From Phycisphaerales bacterium (GTDB lineage: Bacteria; Planctomycetota; Phycisphaerae; Phycisphaerales; SM1A02), in NCBI GenBank assembly GCA_029242715.1, contig JAQWTL010000036.1, forward strand, positions 34,364 through 98,363: a stretch of DNA of 64,000 nucleotides, read 5' to 3'. A model generated the notes under the pieces. That model worked only from the letters and a program-made list of their open reading frames with translations, made no database searches and was not told the DNA's origin. Position numbers and translations under genes: made by a program. Position 1 is the stretch's first letter; each line of letters opens with the position of its first letter. Positions 25,829 to 34,600 of this stretch are shown piece by piece.

Positions 25829-26770
25829 TCAGGATGGCCGAGGCATCATTGCCCCGGCGATTCCCATCATCGCCTGGTCAAAGGCTTCCTGAGTGTCGGC
25901 CTTTTCCATTGCATCAAGCGCACTATCGATCATTGGCAGCATGGGCTGGATTTTGACGAGTTCCGTATTGATGGTCGTCCCATCCATGCCCGTCAATTCC
26001 GCCTTCACTGCAGGTATCACCATGGCAAACTGCTTGCTCATCAAGGCCGGAACCCAACGGTCGTCAATCTTGATCATTTCGGTCGTCTCATCTGGCCTTT
26101 GATTCATGCTGACGACAATGACGGCCTTGTCCCCATCCACGCTCTTGACCGTCGACTTCAAGGTGCGAGCCTGGTTGAAGGCATTCCTCATCTGCTCTAC
26201 CTCACTGGGCATGTTCTTCATGTCAGTATTGGCGATCTGTTTCATCATTTTCATGATTTCAGGGCCATAGGCCCCAATCACCTGGCCAAGCTTGACCTTC
26301 ATCAGACCTTCTGCTGTCCCAAGATCACTGTTGACCAGCATCTCCATGACTTTCACGATCAGGTCGTAGTTCTCCATGACAAGTTCGGCCTGCTCGCCCG
26401 CCGACTTCTTCATGCCCGCCATGAACATCTTGCCCATGGCGCTGTTGAGTATGAATTCCTTCTTGTCCGCCAGAACCTTCACAGCTTTACGAGCCGTATT
26501 CATGGCAGCGTCATACGCCTTGGCATCCAGCTTCTGACCAAAGGCATGAACGACTCCATTGATATCTGATCGCCATGTGCTCGGCAAGGCTTCCCATACC
26601 AGAACAGGGTCTTCATTCTCCATGGCATCATGCATCGCGATCACAAGAGCGTCCGGGCGGTCGTAATCGAATCCAGAACCACCACATCCTCCTGCAAACA
26701 CAGAGAGCATGATGATGATGAACGCACCAATCGTGCGACGCGCCTGAATGGCTGTTACCTGAGCTGACAT
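25829..26770 (-). CDS. Lipoprotein of unknown function, helical
   Basis: The 313-residue protein starts with a lipoprotein signal peptide (helix IGAFIIIMLSVFAGGC, lipobox FAGGC). The mature part is Met- and Lys-rich and mostly helical, with no motif I recognise. The late segment DKAVIVVSMNQRPDETTEMIKIDDRW would fit a small beta module like those in stress-induced lipoproteins. ATG 26770 is chosen because GGAG lies 6 bases upstream; ATG 26791 is in frame but has no Shine-Dalgarno. Confidence 0.75.
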   Translation of the reverse strand: MSAQVTAIQARRTIGAFIIIMLSVFAGGCGGSGFDYDRPDALVIAMHDAMENEDPVLVWEALPSTWRSDINGVVHAFGQKLDAKAYDAAMNTARKAVKVLADKKEFILNSAMGKMFMAGMKKSAGEQAELVMENYDLIVKVMEMLVNSDLGTAEGLMKVKLGQVIGAYGPEIMKMMKQIANTDMKNMPSEVEQMRNAFNQARTLKSTVKSVDGDKAVIVVSMNQRPDETTEMIKIDDRWVPALMSKQFAMVIPAVKAELTGMDGTTINTELVKIQPMLPMIDSALDAMEKADTQEAFDQAMMGIAGAMMPRPS

Positions 26771-26918
26771 GGTCTTCTCCAAATCGATCACGGTTTTCTG
26801 AGTTATGACTGGCTCCCGATGATGCCAGAGGGAACATCATGACGACGCGAGCACACCAGCGTCAACCTTGGGATGGGTGAGACCGAATAATGAACTCGAT
26901 AAAGCTGTTGAGGCCGGA

Positions 26919-28487
26919 CTACCAGGCCATGCTGGCCGGCATCAGTCTGTCCTGACACCAGGCACTGAGTTCGGCGACAGTGTCACCCACAGCAGCAATG
27001 ACACCATCCGGGCGAACCAGGACCATACCCCCATCAGTCAGCCCCATGGCATGTGCCAAAGCGCCCTTTGGATCTTCCGCATCACCGCCAGGTCCAACTC
27101 GTTTGATGGCGATTGGCAAGCCATTTCCTTCAAGACCAAATGACAAGCTGCCGAGATCGCACTGCTCACCGAAGATCACGACTGTGGGGCCGACATCTCG
27201 CAACAGGCAGGTACTGGATGAAGGCAAGCCACTCACTGAAACAAGCCGATCGGGAAAACCATCACCTGGACCGTGAGAAGCATGCTCTCGGCGAATGCCT
27301 GCCAGAGGTCCTTCACGATAGGACACGCTGTCCTCCGTAAGCATTCCGATGATCTTGCGACGTACCGGACCAATGGAAGTTGCAAGTGGGACAAGGATGG
27401 ATCGCACCCCACGTGCAACATGTCCAGTCTTGGACCAGTTGCGCATCAGTGCCGCAGTACCTTTGACGACCATGGCCCCCACGGGATGTCGTTCAGCTTG
27501 ATAGGTATTCAGGAGGGCTTCTGGTGCCTTGCCTGCATGAACCATCGCAAGCTTCCAGGCCAGGTTGATGGCATCCTGGATCCCGGTATTCATTCCCTGC
27601 CCACCAGCAGGGCTGTGGACATGGGCCGCGTCTCCAGCCAGGAATATCCTGCCGTGACGATATTGTTCCACTTGCCGTTCATTCACTCTGAACTCAGAAA
27701 GCCAGAAAGACTCCGTCAGATGCCATCCCCAACTCGTCCGTTCGGAGAGCACCTGCTGGATCTGCTCCAGGGTTACCGGGGCCAATTGAGCATCTTCCTC
27801 AACAAGGCCGTCATCACAGATGATCCGCCATCGCTGTGGGCCAATGGGAAAACAGGCCACTGCTCCCTGGGCCGCTGTTTCAATCATCAGTTCATCCATC
27901 CGGGTTTCTTCCTGAATACCAACATCAGCAATAAGCCAACGACGGTTGGTCGATTCGCCCGGGAAGGAGAGACCAAGTTTCTTTCGTACGGTCGAATGTC
28001 CGCCATCGCAGGCCAGCAGCCAGGGGACTTGAACGGTTTCAGTTTCATTCCCTTTGCCAAGGGTGACTGTCACACCATCCTCACCATGCTGAAAAGATTG
28101 CAGTTCAACATCCCGCTCAACGGTGACATCATGTGAAGCCAGGGCATCAATGAGAATCTTCTCAGTGTCATATTGGGGAATGAAGACCCCCGGAGGATCC
28201 CCTCGGCCATCCTCGGCAAACAGGAGATGCGCTCTTTGCTTGCCGTCGGAGAAGAAGTTGACCCCCCGTACTGCAGAGTGGTTCTCGAGGAACGTCTCCA
28301 TTGGCAGAAACGGATCAAGGCATTGCAGTGAACGCCGCCAGATCACCAGTGCCTTGGAGATATCCGTAGGCGACATTGATTTGTCGATGATTCGGCAGGG
28401 CGTACGAAGTTGCGACAGGACCAGTGCTGCTGTCAAACCAACAGGACCAGCTCCAACGATGAGAACAGGTGTTTCTCTAGGTGGCAT
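26919..28487 (-). CDS. FAD-dependent aromatic-ring monooxygenase (PheA/TfdB/MhpA type)
   Basis: The 522-residue flavoprotein hydroxylases of this class insert one oxygen into phenolic rings using NAD(P)H. The FAD fold is seen in VLIVGAGPVGLTAALVLS near the N-terminus, the DG motif in LLACDGGHSTVRKKLG near 160, and RIFLAGDAAHVHSPAGGQGMN near 285. A C-terminal thioredoxin-like tail completes the fold. The substrate is unknown, and no ring-cleavage gene is adjacent. TAGAAT lies 7 bases before the ATG, with no Shine-Dalgarno. It is divergent from the sulfotransferase, 60 bases apart. Confidence 0.9.
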   Translation of the reverse strand: MPPRETPVLIVGAGPVGLTAALVLSQLRTPCRIIDKSMSPTDISKALVIWRRSLQCLDPFLPMETFLENHSAVRGVNFFSDGKQRAHLLFAEDGRGDPPGVFIPQYDTEKILIDALASHDVTVERDVELQSFQHGEDGVTVTLGKGNETETVQVPWLLACDGGHSTVRKKLGLSFPGESTNRRWLIADVGIQEETRMDELMIETAAQGAVACFPIGPQRWRIICDDGLVEEDAQLAPVTLEQIQQVLSERTSWGWHLTESFWLSEFRVNERQVEQYRHGRIFLAGDAAHVHSPAGGQGMNTGIQDAINLAWKLAMVHAGKAPEALLNTYQAERHPVGAMVVKGTAALMRNWSKTGHVARGVRSILVPLATSIGPVRRKIIGMLTEDSVSYREGPLAGIRREHASHGPGDGFPDRLVSVSGLPSSSTCLLRDVGPTVVIFGEQCDLGSLSFGLEGNGLPIAIKRVGPGGDAEDPKGALAHAMGLTDGGMVLVRPDGVIAAVGDTVAELSAWCQDRLMPASMAW

Positions 28488-28494
28488 AAGCGGA

Positions 28495-28500
28495 ATTCTA
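28495..28500 (-). promoter_or_regulatory. Putative -10 box (TAGAAT) for the flavin monooxygenase
   Basis: TAGAAT on the minus strand ends 7 bases before the ATG at 28487, so the transcript would be leaderless. It lies in the 60-base divergent gap shared with the sulfotransferase, which has TAATCT 9 bases before its own ATG. Confidence 0.35.
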
Positions 28501-28547
28501 ACTATTTATGGAGTCACAGCACCAATAATGACTAATCTGGAAGTTCA

Positions 28548-29615
28548 ATGCCACAGACGCATGAATCGACAACACGTCCAGTCTTCATTTCTGGAAGACA
28601 GCACTCAGGAAACACCGTGATGGCGGTGCTGATGCAGGGCCTTGAGGGGTGGTATGTGCAAAGCGGTGAAAACACCTTCATCGAGATCCATGGCTTGATC
28701 GATCGCGAACAGAACCTCGAATCGCGTGCCCAGCGAATCTATGAGGCCATCAAGCTTGAAGACAGAAACCAGTCGGATTGGCTTGAGTCCTACATTCGTG
28801 AGGCGGTTACAGCCAATCCAAACCAGCCGAGCCTGGAAATCTATCGAGCGGCCATGGATGCACTCGTGGCTCGTCGAGGCGAGCGGCAATGGGCACAAAA
28901 AGCAACGTCCTACATCTTTTATGCCGAAGATCTCCTGAAGTCTATCCCAGGCAGCCGCATGATCTACTTGCTGCGGAATCCCTGGGACCTCAGTGCTTCC
29001 AAGAAGCGGCGTAATCCATCAAGCGATCGGTTCTTTAGCTTGTCTCTTTCATGGGCCAAAGGCGTCCAGATCACCTCCCGACTCGAACAGGACTATCCAG
29101 ATCGTTTCAAGCTGGTGCGATACGAAGATCTAGTTTCGACACCACAGAAAGTGATCCAGGATTTATGCGATTGGTTGGGAGAACCCTTTTCAGAACATCT
29201 TCTGGATGTTCCACACGTCAATCCCAGCGAGAACAAGGTTCAAGCCGGAGGGCACTATGGACACCAGTTATTGCTCGAGCAGTCAGCCTGTGACTCGTCC
29301 GCCAAGGTGTCGAGAGGCGAAGAGACCTCAACAGGATTGAATCCATCCAAGATGTGCAAATACCAGACCCTCTTGGACACTCATGAAATTGCACGTGTTG
29401 ACCAATTGCTGCTCCTATTCCGCTCCCGTCATCTCATCAGAAGGCACTACCCGGATATGCCCCACCAGTTCGGCTCACACTCCTTAAAGGCCCATACACG
29501 GGCTTCCATAGGCCTCCCATTGGCCCCAGCCCGCTACTGCCTTAACTATTTGACACAAATCAAACGAAGGCCTTCATACCTACTTTCAAGGTCTATACGT
29601 CGATTTCGAGCCTGA
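28548..29615 (+). CDS. PAPS-dependent sulfotransferase
   Basis: The 355-residue protein has the 5'-phosphosulfate loop FISGRQHSGNTVM near residue 13 (a variant of the usual P-loop-like motif) and the 3'-phosphate motif YLLRNPWDLSASKKRR near 143-158, then FKLVRYEDLVSTPQ. This is the Sulfotransfer family, which moves sulfate from PAPS to a hydroxyl, commonly on a glycan. There is no signal peptide, so it should act in the cytoplasm. The C-terminal ~40 residues are basic. The acceptor is unknown. No sulfatase or PAPS synthesis gene is near. Confidence 0.85.
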   Translation: MPQTHESTTRPVFISGRQHSGNTVMAVLMQGLEGWYVQSGENTFIEIHGLIDREQNLESRAQRIYEAIKLEDRNQSDWLESYIREAVTANPNQPSLEIYRAAMDALVARRGERQWAQKATSYIFYAEDLLKSIPGSRMIYLLRNPWDLSASKKRRNPSSDRFFSLSLSWAKGVQITSRLEQDYPDRFKLVRYEDLVSTPQKVIQDLCDWLGEPFSEHLLDVPHVNPSENKVQAGGHYGHQLLLEQSACDSSAKVSRGEETSTGLNPSKMCKYQTLLDTHEIARVDQLLLLFRSRHLIRRHYPDMPHQFGSHSLKAHTRASIGLPLAPARYCLNYLTQIKRRPSYLLSRSIRRFRA

Positions 29616-29850
29616 GCCTCCCTTTGCAGAGGGCCCAGGAACGCCATTATGGGCCCAAAGAGCCCTATGCCGTCAGCTTTCAGACGATGGCTGCTCCAAT
29701 TGATCCTTGATTTAGGTACACTCTCTCTTCGGTTCCGACCCCTATCGCATCTGGATAGCGAGCGGTCTGCTGACGATTTCCTTCGTTTTGGAGATCAACC
29801 GAGGCACCGTTCCGAACGAACTGATTGTTACTTGTTTTGGAGACGGTGCT

Positions 29851-30144
29851 TTGAGGCTGTACGTAGGAAACTTAAATTTTGATACGACCGAAGACGCACT
29901 TCGAGATGCTTTTGCCGGACACGGCACAGTACAAGAAGTGGCCATCATCACTGACCGCGACACCGGCCGCCCCCGCGGCTTCGCTTTCGTGACGATGGGA
30001 AGTGATGACGAGGGCAACGCCGCCATTGAAGGAATGGGCGGCAAGGAACTCGATGGGCGAACGCTCAACGTGAACCAGGCCCGTGAGCGACAAAGTGGCG
30101 GACCCCGCGGTGGCGGTGGTGGCGGCGGTCGCGACCGTTACTGA
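29851..30144 (+). CDS. RRM-type RNA-binding protein with Gly-rich tail
   Basis: One RNA recognition motif fills the 97-residue protein: RNP2 is LYVGNL at the start and RNP1 is RGFAFVTM near 47. A short Gly-rich tail follows (GGPRGGGGGGGRDRY). Such small bacterial RRM proteins bind single-stranded RNA and are often cold-induced. I chose TTG 29851 because the domain starts at once and GGAG lies 8 bases upstream. The in-frame ATG at 29788 adds 21 residues without similarity. A terminator follows. The 235 bases before it hold no gene I can identify. Confidence 0.9.
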   Translation: MRLYVGNLNFDTTEDALRDAFAGHGTVQEVAIITDRDTGRPRGFAFVTMGSDDEGNAAIEGMGGKELDGRTLNVNQARERQSGGPRGGGGGGGRDRY

Positions 30145-30188
30145 ATTCCAGGGCATTCAAGCCCCGGAAGCACGATGATTTGACATGA

Positions 30189-30220
30189 GACAGCTGTCCT
30201 TCGGGGCAGCTGTCTTACTT
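30189..30220 (+). terminator. Rho-independent terminator after the RRM gene
   Basis: An 11-pair stem (GACAGCTGTCC with GGGCAGCTGTC, one G-T pair) is closed by a TTCG loop and followed by TTACTTTG. Confidence 0.75.
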
Positions 30221-30286
30221 TGTAATGAACGATCCCACATCTGCTCTGCGAGTCGCTACCATTCCACAACTGCAACGCAATATCCC

Positions 30287-30374
30287 GGTGGGGTGGCCGA
30301 GCGGTTGAAGGCGCCGGTCTTGAAAACCGGTAACGGGGTTTCCTCGTTCGTGGGTTCGAATCCCACCCCCACCG
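30287..30374 (+). tRNA. tRNA-Ser (TGA anticodon)
   Basis: The 88-base molecule has acceptor GGTGGGG/CCCCACC, anticodon stem CCGGT/ACCGG with loop CTTGAAA (anticodon TGA), a long variable arm typical of tRNA-Ser, T arm GTGGG-TTCGAAT-CCCAC and discriminator G. Confidence 0.93.
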
Positions 30375-30423
30375 CTTTACTGCCACAGTGCTGGCGAGAT
30401 TCCCTGGATCGCGAGGCTGCAGC

Positions 30424-30999
30424 ATGACGAAATTGATCGTTCGACTGATCATGGCTTCTTTGCTGCTTCCACTTGGAGGCCTCCTGTTCGCCGTCCTCAT
30501 CGCTACGACGTCATTATTCAATCCAGGCCCATCAATCCTGCCACTGGTACTGGTCTGGCTCGTGGAGTACCTCTTCATTGGCACCTACTGGGTTCTTCTC
30601 TGGAAGCCCATCATCAACTGGACCCCAGCTCGTATCAAAGGGACCGTCATTGCCACCATTCTGGCCCTGGGCACTGGTGTTCTATTCGGGGGTTTGCTGT
30701 TGATCTCAAGCGGCGATGTTGATTTTGGTATCGGACTGGGTGGCATCGCCCCCCTGGTCTCATTCTTGTTATTTACGATCTGGGTGTGGCGGGAAACAGA
30801 GCAAGAACGTCTCGAGCGGCTCGGGCAGGCAGAAGGCATACCGATCGAATGCGCTGGGTGCGGATACGACATGCGTGGCCTGAAAACAACCACGTGCCCG
30901 GAATGCGGCGCCTCGCCGACCCTTCATCAACTCATGGCAGGACAGAGTGCCCGGGACAGCCACGAGATCTCCCAGCACGAAACGCCACAGAACCCGTAG
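30424..30999 (+). CDS. Membrane protein with C-terminal zinc ribbon
   Basis: The 191-residue protein has four hydrophobic helices (about 5-30, 38-58, 75-95 and 105-125) and then a cytoplasmic tail containing CAGCGYDMRG and CPECG near 150-170. This double CxxC ribbon, in the form CxGCGYDxRG...CPECG, is widespread in planctomycete membrane proteins, and its job is unknown. ATG 30424 is used because the first helix follows directly; the frame extends upstream into the tRNA-Ser region. Two bases separate it from the next lipoprotein gene. Confidence 0.75.
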   Translation: MTKLIVRLIMASLLLPLGGLLFAVLIATTSLFNPGPSILPLVLVWLVEYLFIGTYWVLLWKPIINWTPARIKGTVIATILALGTGVLFGGLLLISSGDVDFGIGLGGIAPLVSFLLFTIWVWRETEQERLERLGQAEGIPIECAGCGYDMRGLKTTTCPECGASPTLHQLMAGQSARDSHEISQHETPQNP

Positions 31000-31000
31000 C

Positions 31001-31543
31001 ATGTGGGCCATGTCGAGAATCACTCTTTATTCCACCCTTCTGTTGATGCTGGCTGCAGCTGCTGGCTGCATGGGGTCACGACCGATGCCGGTCGTCGTGG
31101 AAGTTGCCGATGCACGCACGGGCGATCCCCTGCCGGGCGTCATTGTTCGAGCAGCAGGTGGAACCTTCTACATTCCAACCATGCAGCCAAGCATGCTGGG
31201 CGCACCTGGCAGCACCTTCGGGCCATTACCTGATCCGGAAGGCGCCATCGGTGAAACCGATGCGCAGGGTCGAGCCTACATGACGGTCTCCGGTCAACGT
31301 CCGGTCTCGCTTCGCTTCTTCAAGACGGGCTATCCGGAAGGCCAACTGACCGTCTCCACCGGCGAGCAGCAGGTCCTTGGCGCAACGACCTGGACAACCG
31401 AGCCGGGTATCCCCGGTGTCGTCCGTTCGGTCCCCTTGGCTGGCGCCGAAGATCCGTTCCTCTCCGACACGCCACCACAGATGATGTTCCGGGTCGCTTC
31501 GACCGGCGAGCCAGTCGATACGACTGCTTCTGCGGAACGCTGA
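31001..31543 (+). CDS. Lipoprotein with carboxypeptidase-regulatory-like domain
   Basis: The 180-residue protein has a lipoprotein signal peptide with lipobox AAAGC (Cys near 23). The mature part begins VVVEVADARTGDPLPGVIVR, the pattern of a CarboxypepD_reg-like beta sandwich, and ends in a low-complexity Thr/Ser/Pro region. Such domains act in adhesion or as carbohydrate-associated modules. ATG 31001 lies one base after the previous stop; ATG 31010 is equally possible. The bidirectional hairpin at 31600 follows. Confidence 0.7.
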   Translation: MWAMSRITLYSTLLLMLAAAAGCMGSRPMPVVVEVADARTGDPLPGVIVRAAGGTFYIPTMQPSMLGAPGSTFGPLPDPEGAIGETDAQGRAYMTVSGQRPVSLRFFKTGYPEGQLTVSTGEQQVLGATTWTTEPGIPGVVRSVPLAGAEDPFLSDTPPQMMFRVASTGEPVDTTASAER

Positions 31544-31599
31544 GCCTCGAGCAATCCCCTGTCACGTCTGACACCAGGCCCATCAGCACAAGTAAAAGA

Positions 31600-31634
31600 C
31601 AGTCCCCGATCGCTGGTGAAGCGACCGGGGACTG
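31600..31634. terminator. Bidirectional terminator between lipoprotein gene and GH81 gene
   Basis: CAGTCCCCGATCGC (31600-31613) pairs with GCGACCGGGGACTG (31621-31634) with one internal mismatch and a 7-base loop. On the minus strand it is followed by TCTTTTACTT, a good Rho-independent tail for the GH81 gene. On the plus side the tail is weaker. Confidence 0.75.
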
Positions 31635-31666
31635 GGTTGTTAAACAATGGAAAGTACTGGCGATAA

Positions 31667-34600
31667 TCAATCCGTCTGAATCCAGTTGTCGAGGACGAGA
31701 ACAAGATCGTTGATATCAACTACCGAGTCGGCGTTGTGGTCACCAAGGCAGTTTGGACAATATTCATCTGTTGACCAATCAGAGAGAACTGAAAGTAGAT
31801 GATCGATATTCGCAGCAACTTGAGTGGGATCTACACCTGTTGATCCTGGAGGAAGGCCCTGGGAGGTTTGACTTGTCATATTTACCACGTATGTAGTGTC
31901 ACCAAACGTTGCTGAAACTGGATTGTTGCCGCCTATTCCACTTGTTGATGGTGATCCCAGCTTTCCTAGACTCCATACAAAGTGATAGTCAGATGGATAG
32001 CTTGTCCCTGTATAAACAGGATTAGGAGTATTCCAGTTGTAGTGAGGCACCGCCCCTCTATCTACTTCGCGCCCACCTATATCCATACTGTTACCAAATG
32101 AGTTGTACCAACTGGCAGGAACCCATTTATCAGGATCATTGCCTCCGTAATAGTTGCCAAGCCAATCTGGATCAAATGTATAGGGATCAGAAGGATGCCC
32201 CAACACAATGCCACCCCATGAATGATCATGGATCCAAGTTTGTACAAGCGTAGGACTAGCCATTGCCCATGCCCTCATAGCAGAAATACCATAAGGCCAG
32301 GCCGCCTCATCGGTCCAACTAACACTCGATGGCTTACCATTGAAGACACTTGATGAGCTTGCAAGTCTTCCCGAACTTGTAAAGTCTTGCATTACTTTCG
32401 TTACAAACTCCGTGTCTCCCCAAGGAAGCAAATGCCCTGCAGTTGTTGGCAGGCACTGGATCGCCAGAATTGAAACCGGATCGTAGTTGAAGAAGGTTTT
32501 GAAGATAGACTGAAGCGACCAGACTTGGCCTATGCTGTAATACTGATCAGATTCACTTTTACTGCCGGGCACGGGCGATAAGTAACCCGGTATAGCCTCA
32601 ACCCCGCCCTCCACTATTGAGTTGTAGTCCATGGACCATAGTGAGCTTTCTGCGCCACTATGAGCAAGGCCAGACGGAATTGCACCATAGGAATTATCAG
32701 GATTAAACCACTGACTTGCAGCGTTGTAGATGAGCGACTTTTGCCATTGTCCTGCCTGAAGCATTTTTACATATTCAGAATTCGAGTCACCATTGGACAA
32801 AATGGAACCCGCAAGAATCAGACCATTTGTCCAATTGATGTCCTCTGACAAACTCTCTTCATTGTTGCCTGAATCTCCTGCCGAACTACCACTTGCCATT
32901 GAATGCCCAAAATACGGATCAAAGTAACGCATACGAGGCAGGGGCAATGCATCATTCTTAGGATCTGGTGTGCTCCAATTGGCAATGTCACGTGCAATCA
33001 ATTCAATGCCAGGCCCCCGGGAATCAATCCATTGCTCAGCTGGTGATTGGCCTGTTCCATCCCGACTTCGATCCCTGTATCTCTTATTCATTGCCAGTTT
33101 GGCAAAGATATTGAGAAAGTAACCCATGATGAAATGATTGTCATTCTTTTGTGTAACGCATTGAAATGCGTTCTGCGGACTCATAAAAAGAGTGTCCCAC
33201 ACAGTATCGTAATAAAGGAAATTTCCATAGGTGGCTTGCTCATTCAAACCCACCATTCTGAAACCAGCTATCTCTAGCTGTGAAGTCCAAGAATCATATG
33301 CGTTGGTGTTTATGTAACCAGGGTCGATGACCACATAAAGATCCTTCACCCCAGGACCAATCTGTGAACCATTTTTGAAATAAGGTTCAACATACAAGGC
33401 TTGATTTAAAGAATTGGAAGGGTCGTAGCCTGGTTGGCCCAAAGGATAAAAAAGCTGAATACTCTGCGCGCCCCATAAGGTTTCTTCATTAGTATCTTGA
33501 TATTTGTACCAACCAGCAGCAGTGGCGTTTGTTTGAGCAGCGCCCCACATACCTCCACCAGTCCATGGCATAGTGTTTCTGCCTAGTGGGACAAGAGCTC
33601 CGTCTTGAGCATTGCAATTGTTGCCAAATTTATTATTCGTAAACGGAACTTGTGACAGCAGTGTTCCGCCTTCAGATGCCATGGGCCCATCCATCCAGAC
33701 TGATATGCCAAATCCTGCAGGGTTGCCAGCTGGCTCTTGATTGTACTTTTGCCTTAGCAACAACTGCAGCTTCATTGATCCTGCATCGATAAAAGTCTGA
33801 GTTAAATCAACGCCTTCAATCTTGATGCAGTACATACCTTTTTTGTTGAACACACGACCGCCCTGAGTTGGCCCAAGGCAAACACGTTCCGTATGGATAA
33901 CGGAATCCCCTTGTTCTGCACCGCATTGGGCACTGGATTGGCAGTAATCTTTATAACTCACGATCGGAGCAATTTGAGGACTAGCCTGATCATTTGGATA
34001 TGCAGGTCCTATGGCACTTACTGCATCCTCAGGAGCAACGTATTTATTCAACGTAATAGTCGGCACGTTGGCCCACTGCCCATTGCTATTTACGTTATGA
34101 AGTTCAAGATCTTCAGTGTGGCTTGATTGCGAGGGTTCAGGCGTGTTCCAAACATCCTCTGAATCATCATTAGAAGTAGTCACAAAGTCTTTCAGTGTGA
34201 TTGGATAAAATATCTGAGGCGTTGGGACCGGAGCCTCATCAGTACCAAGAGAAGGCATGCGCCCCGAATTACACTGGTCACTTCCTTCACAAAAGATGCC
34301 GGCATTTACAGCAGTCAATTGAGAATCAATATTCGATTGCAGGAATGCATGGATATCATTTGCGTACTGCTGCAATTCTTCTTTCAAATCAGGAGCAATC
34401 AGGTTGGACCAACTCTTTTTCTGTTGGATTTCATCCATCATCTGAAGAATCAATAGATCGTCTGCAAGAGAGGACAAATACTTGTACCACTCGTACAAGT
34501 TATTCCATTGTCCATATGTCCTAAAATCGCCTGCATAACTCATTGTTGGACTTGTAAATGAATGAGTACCTGAAGCATTCACATTAGGAATCGAGGAATA

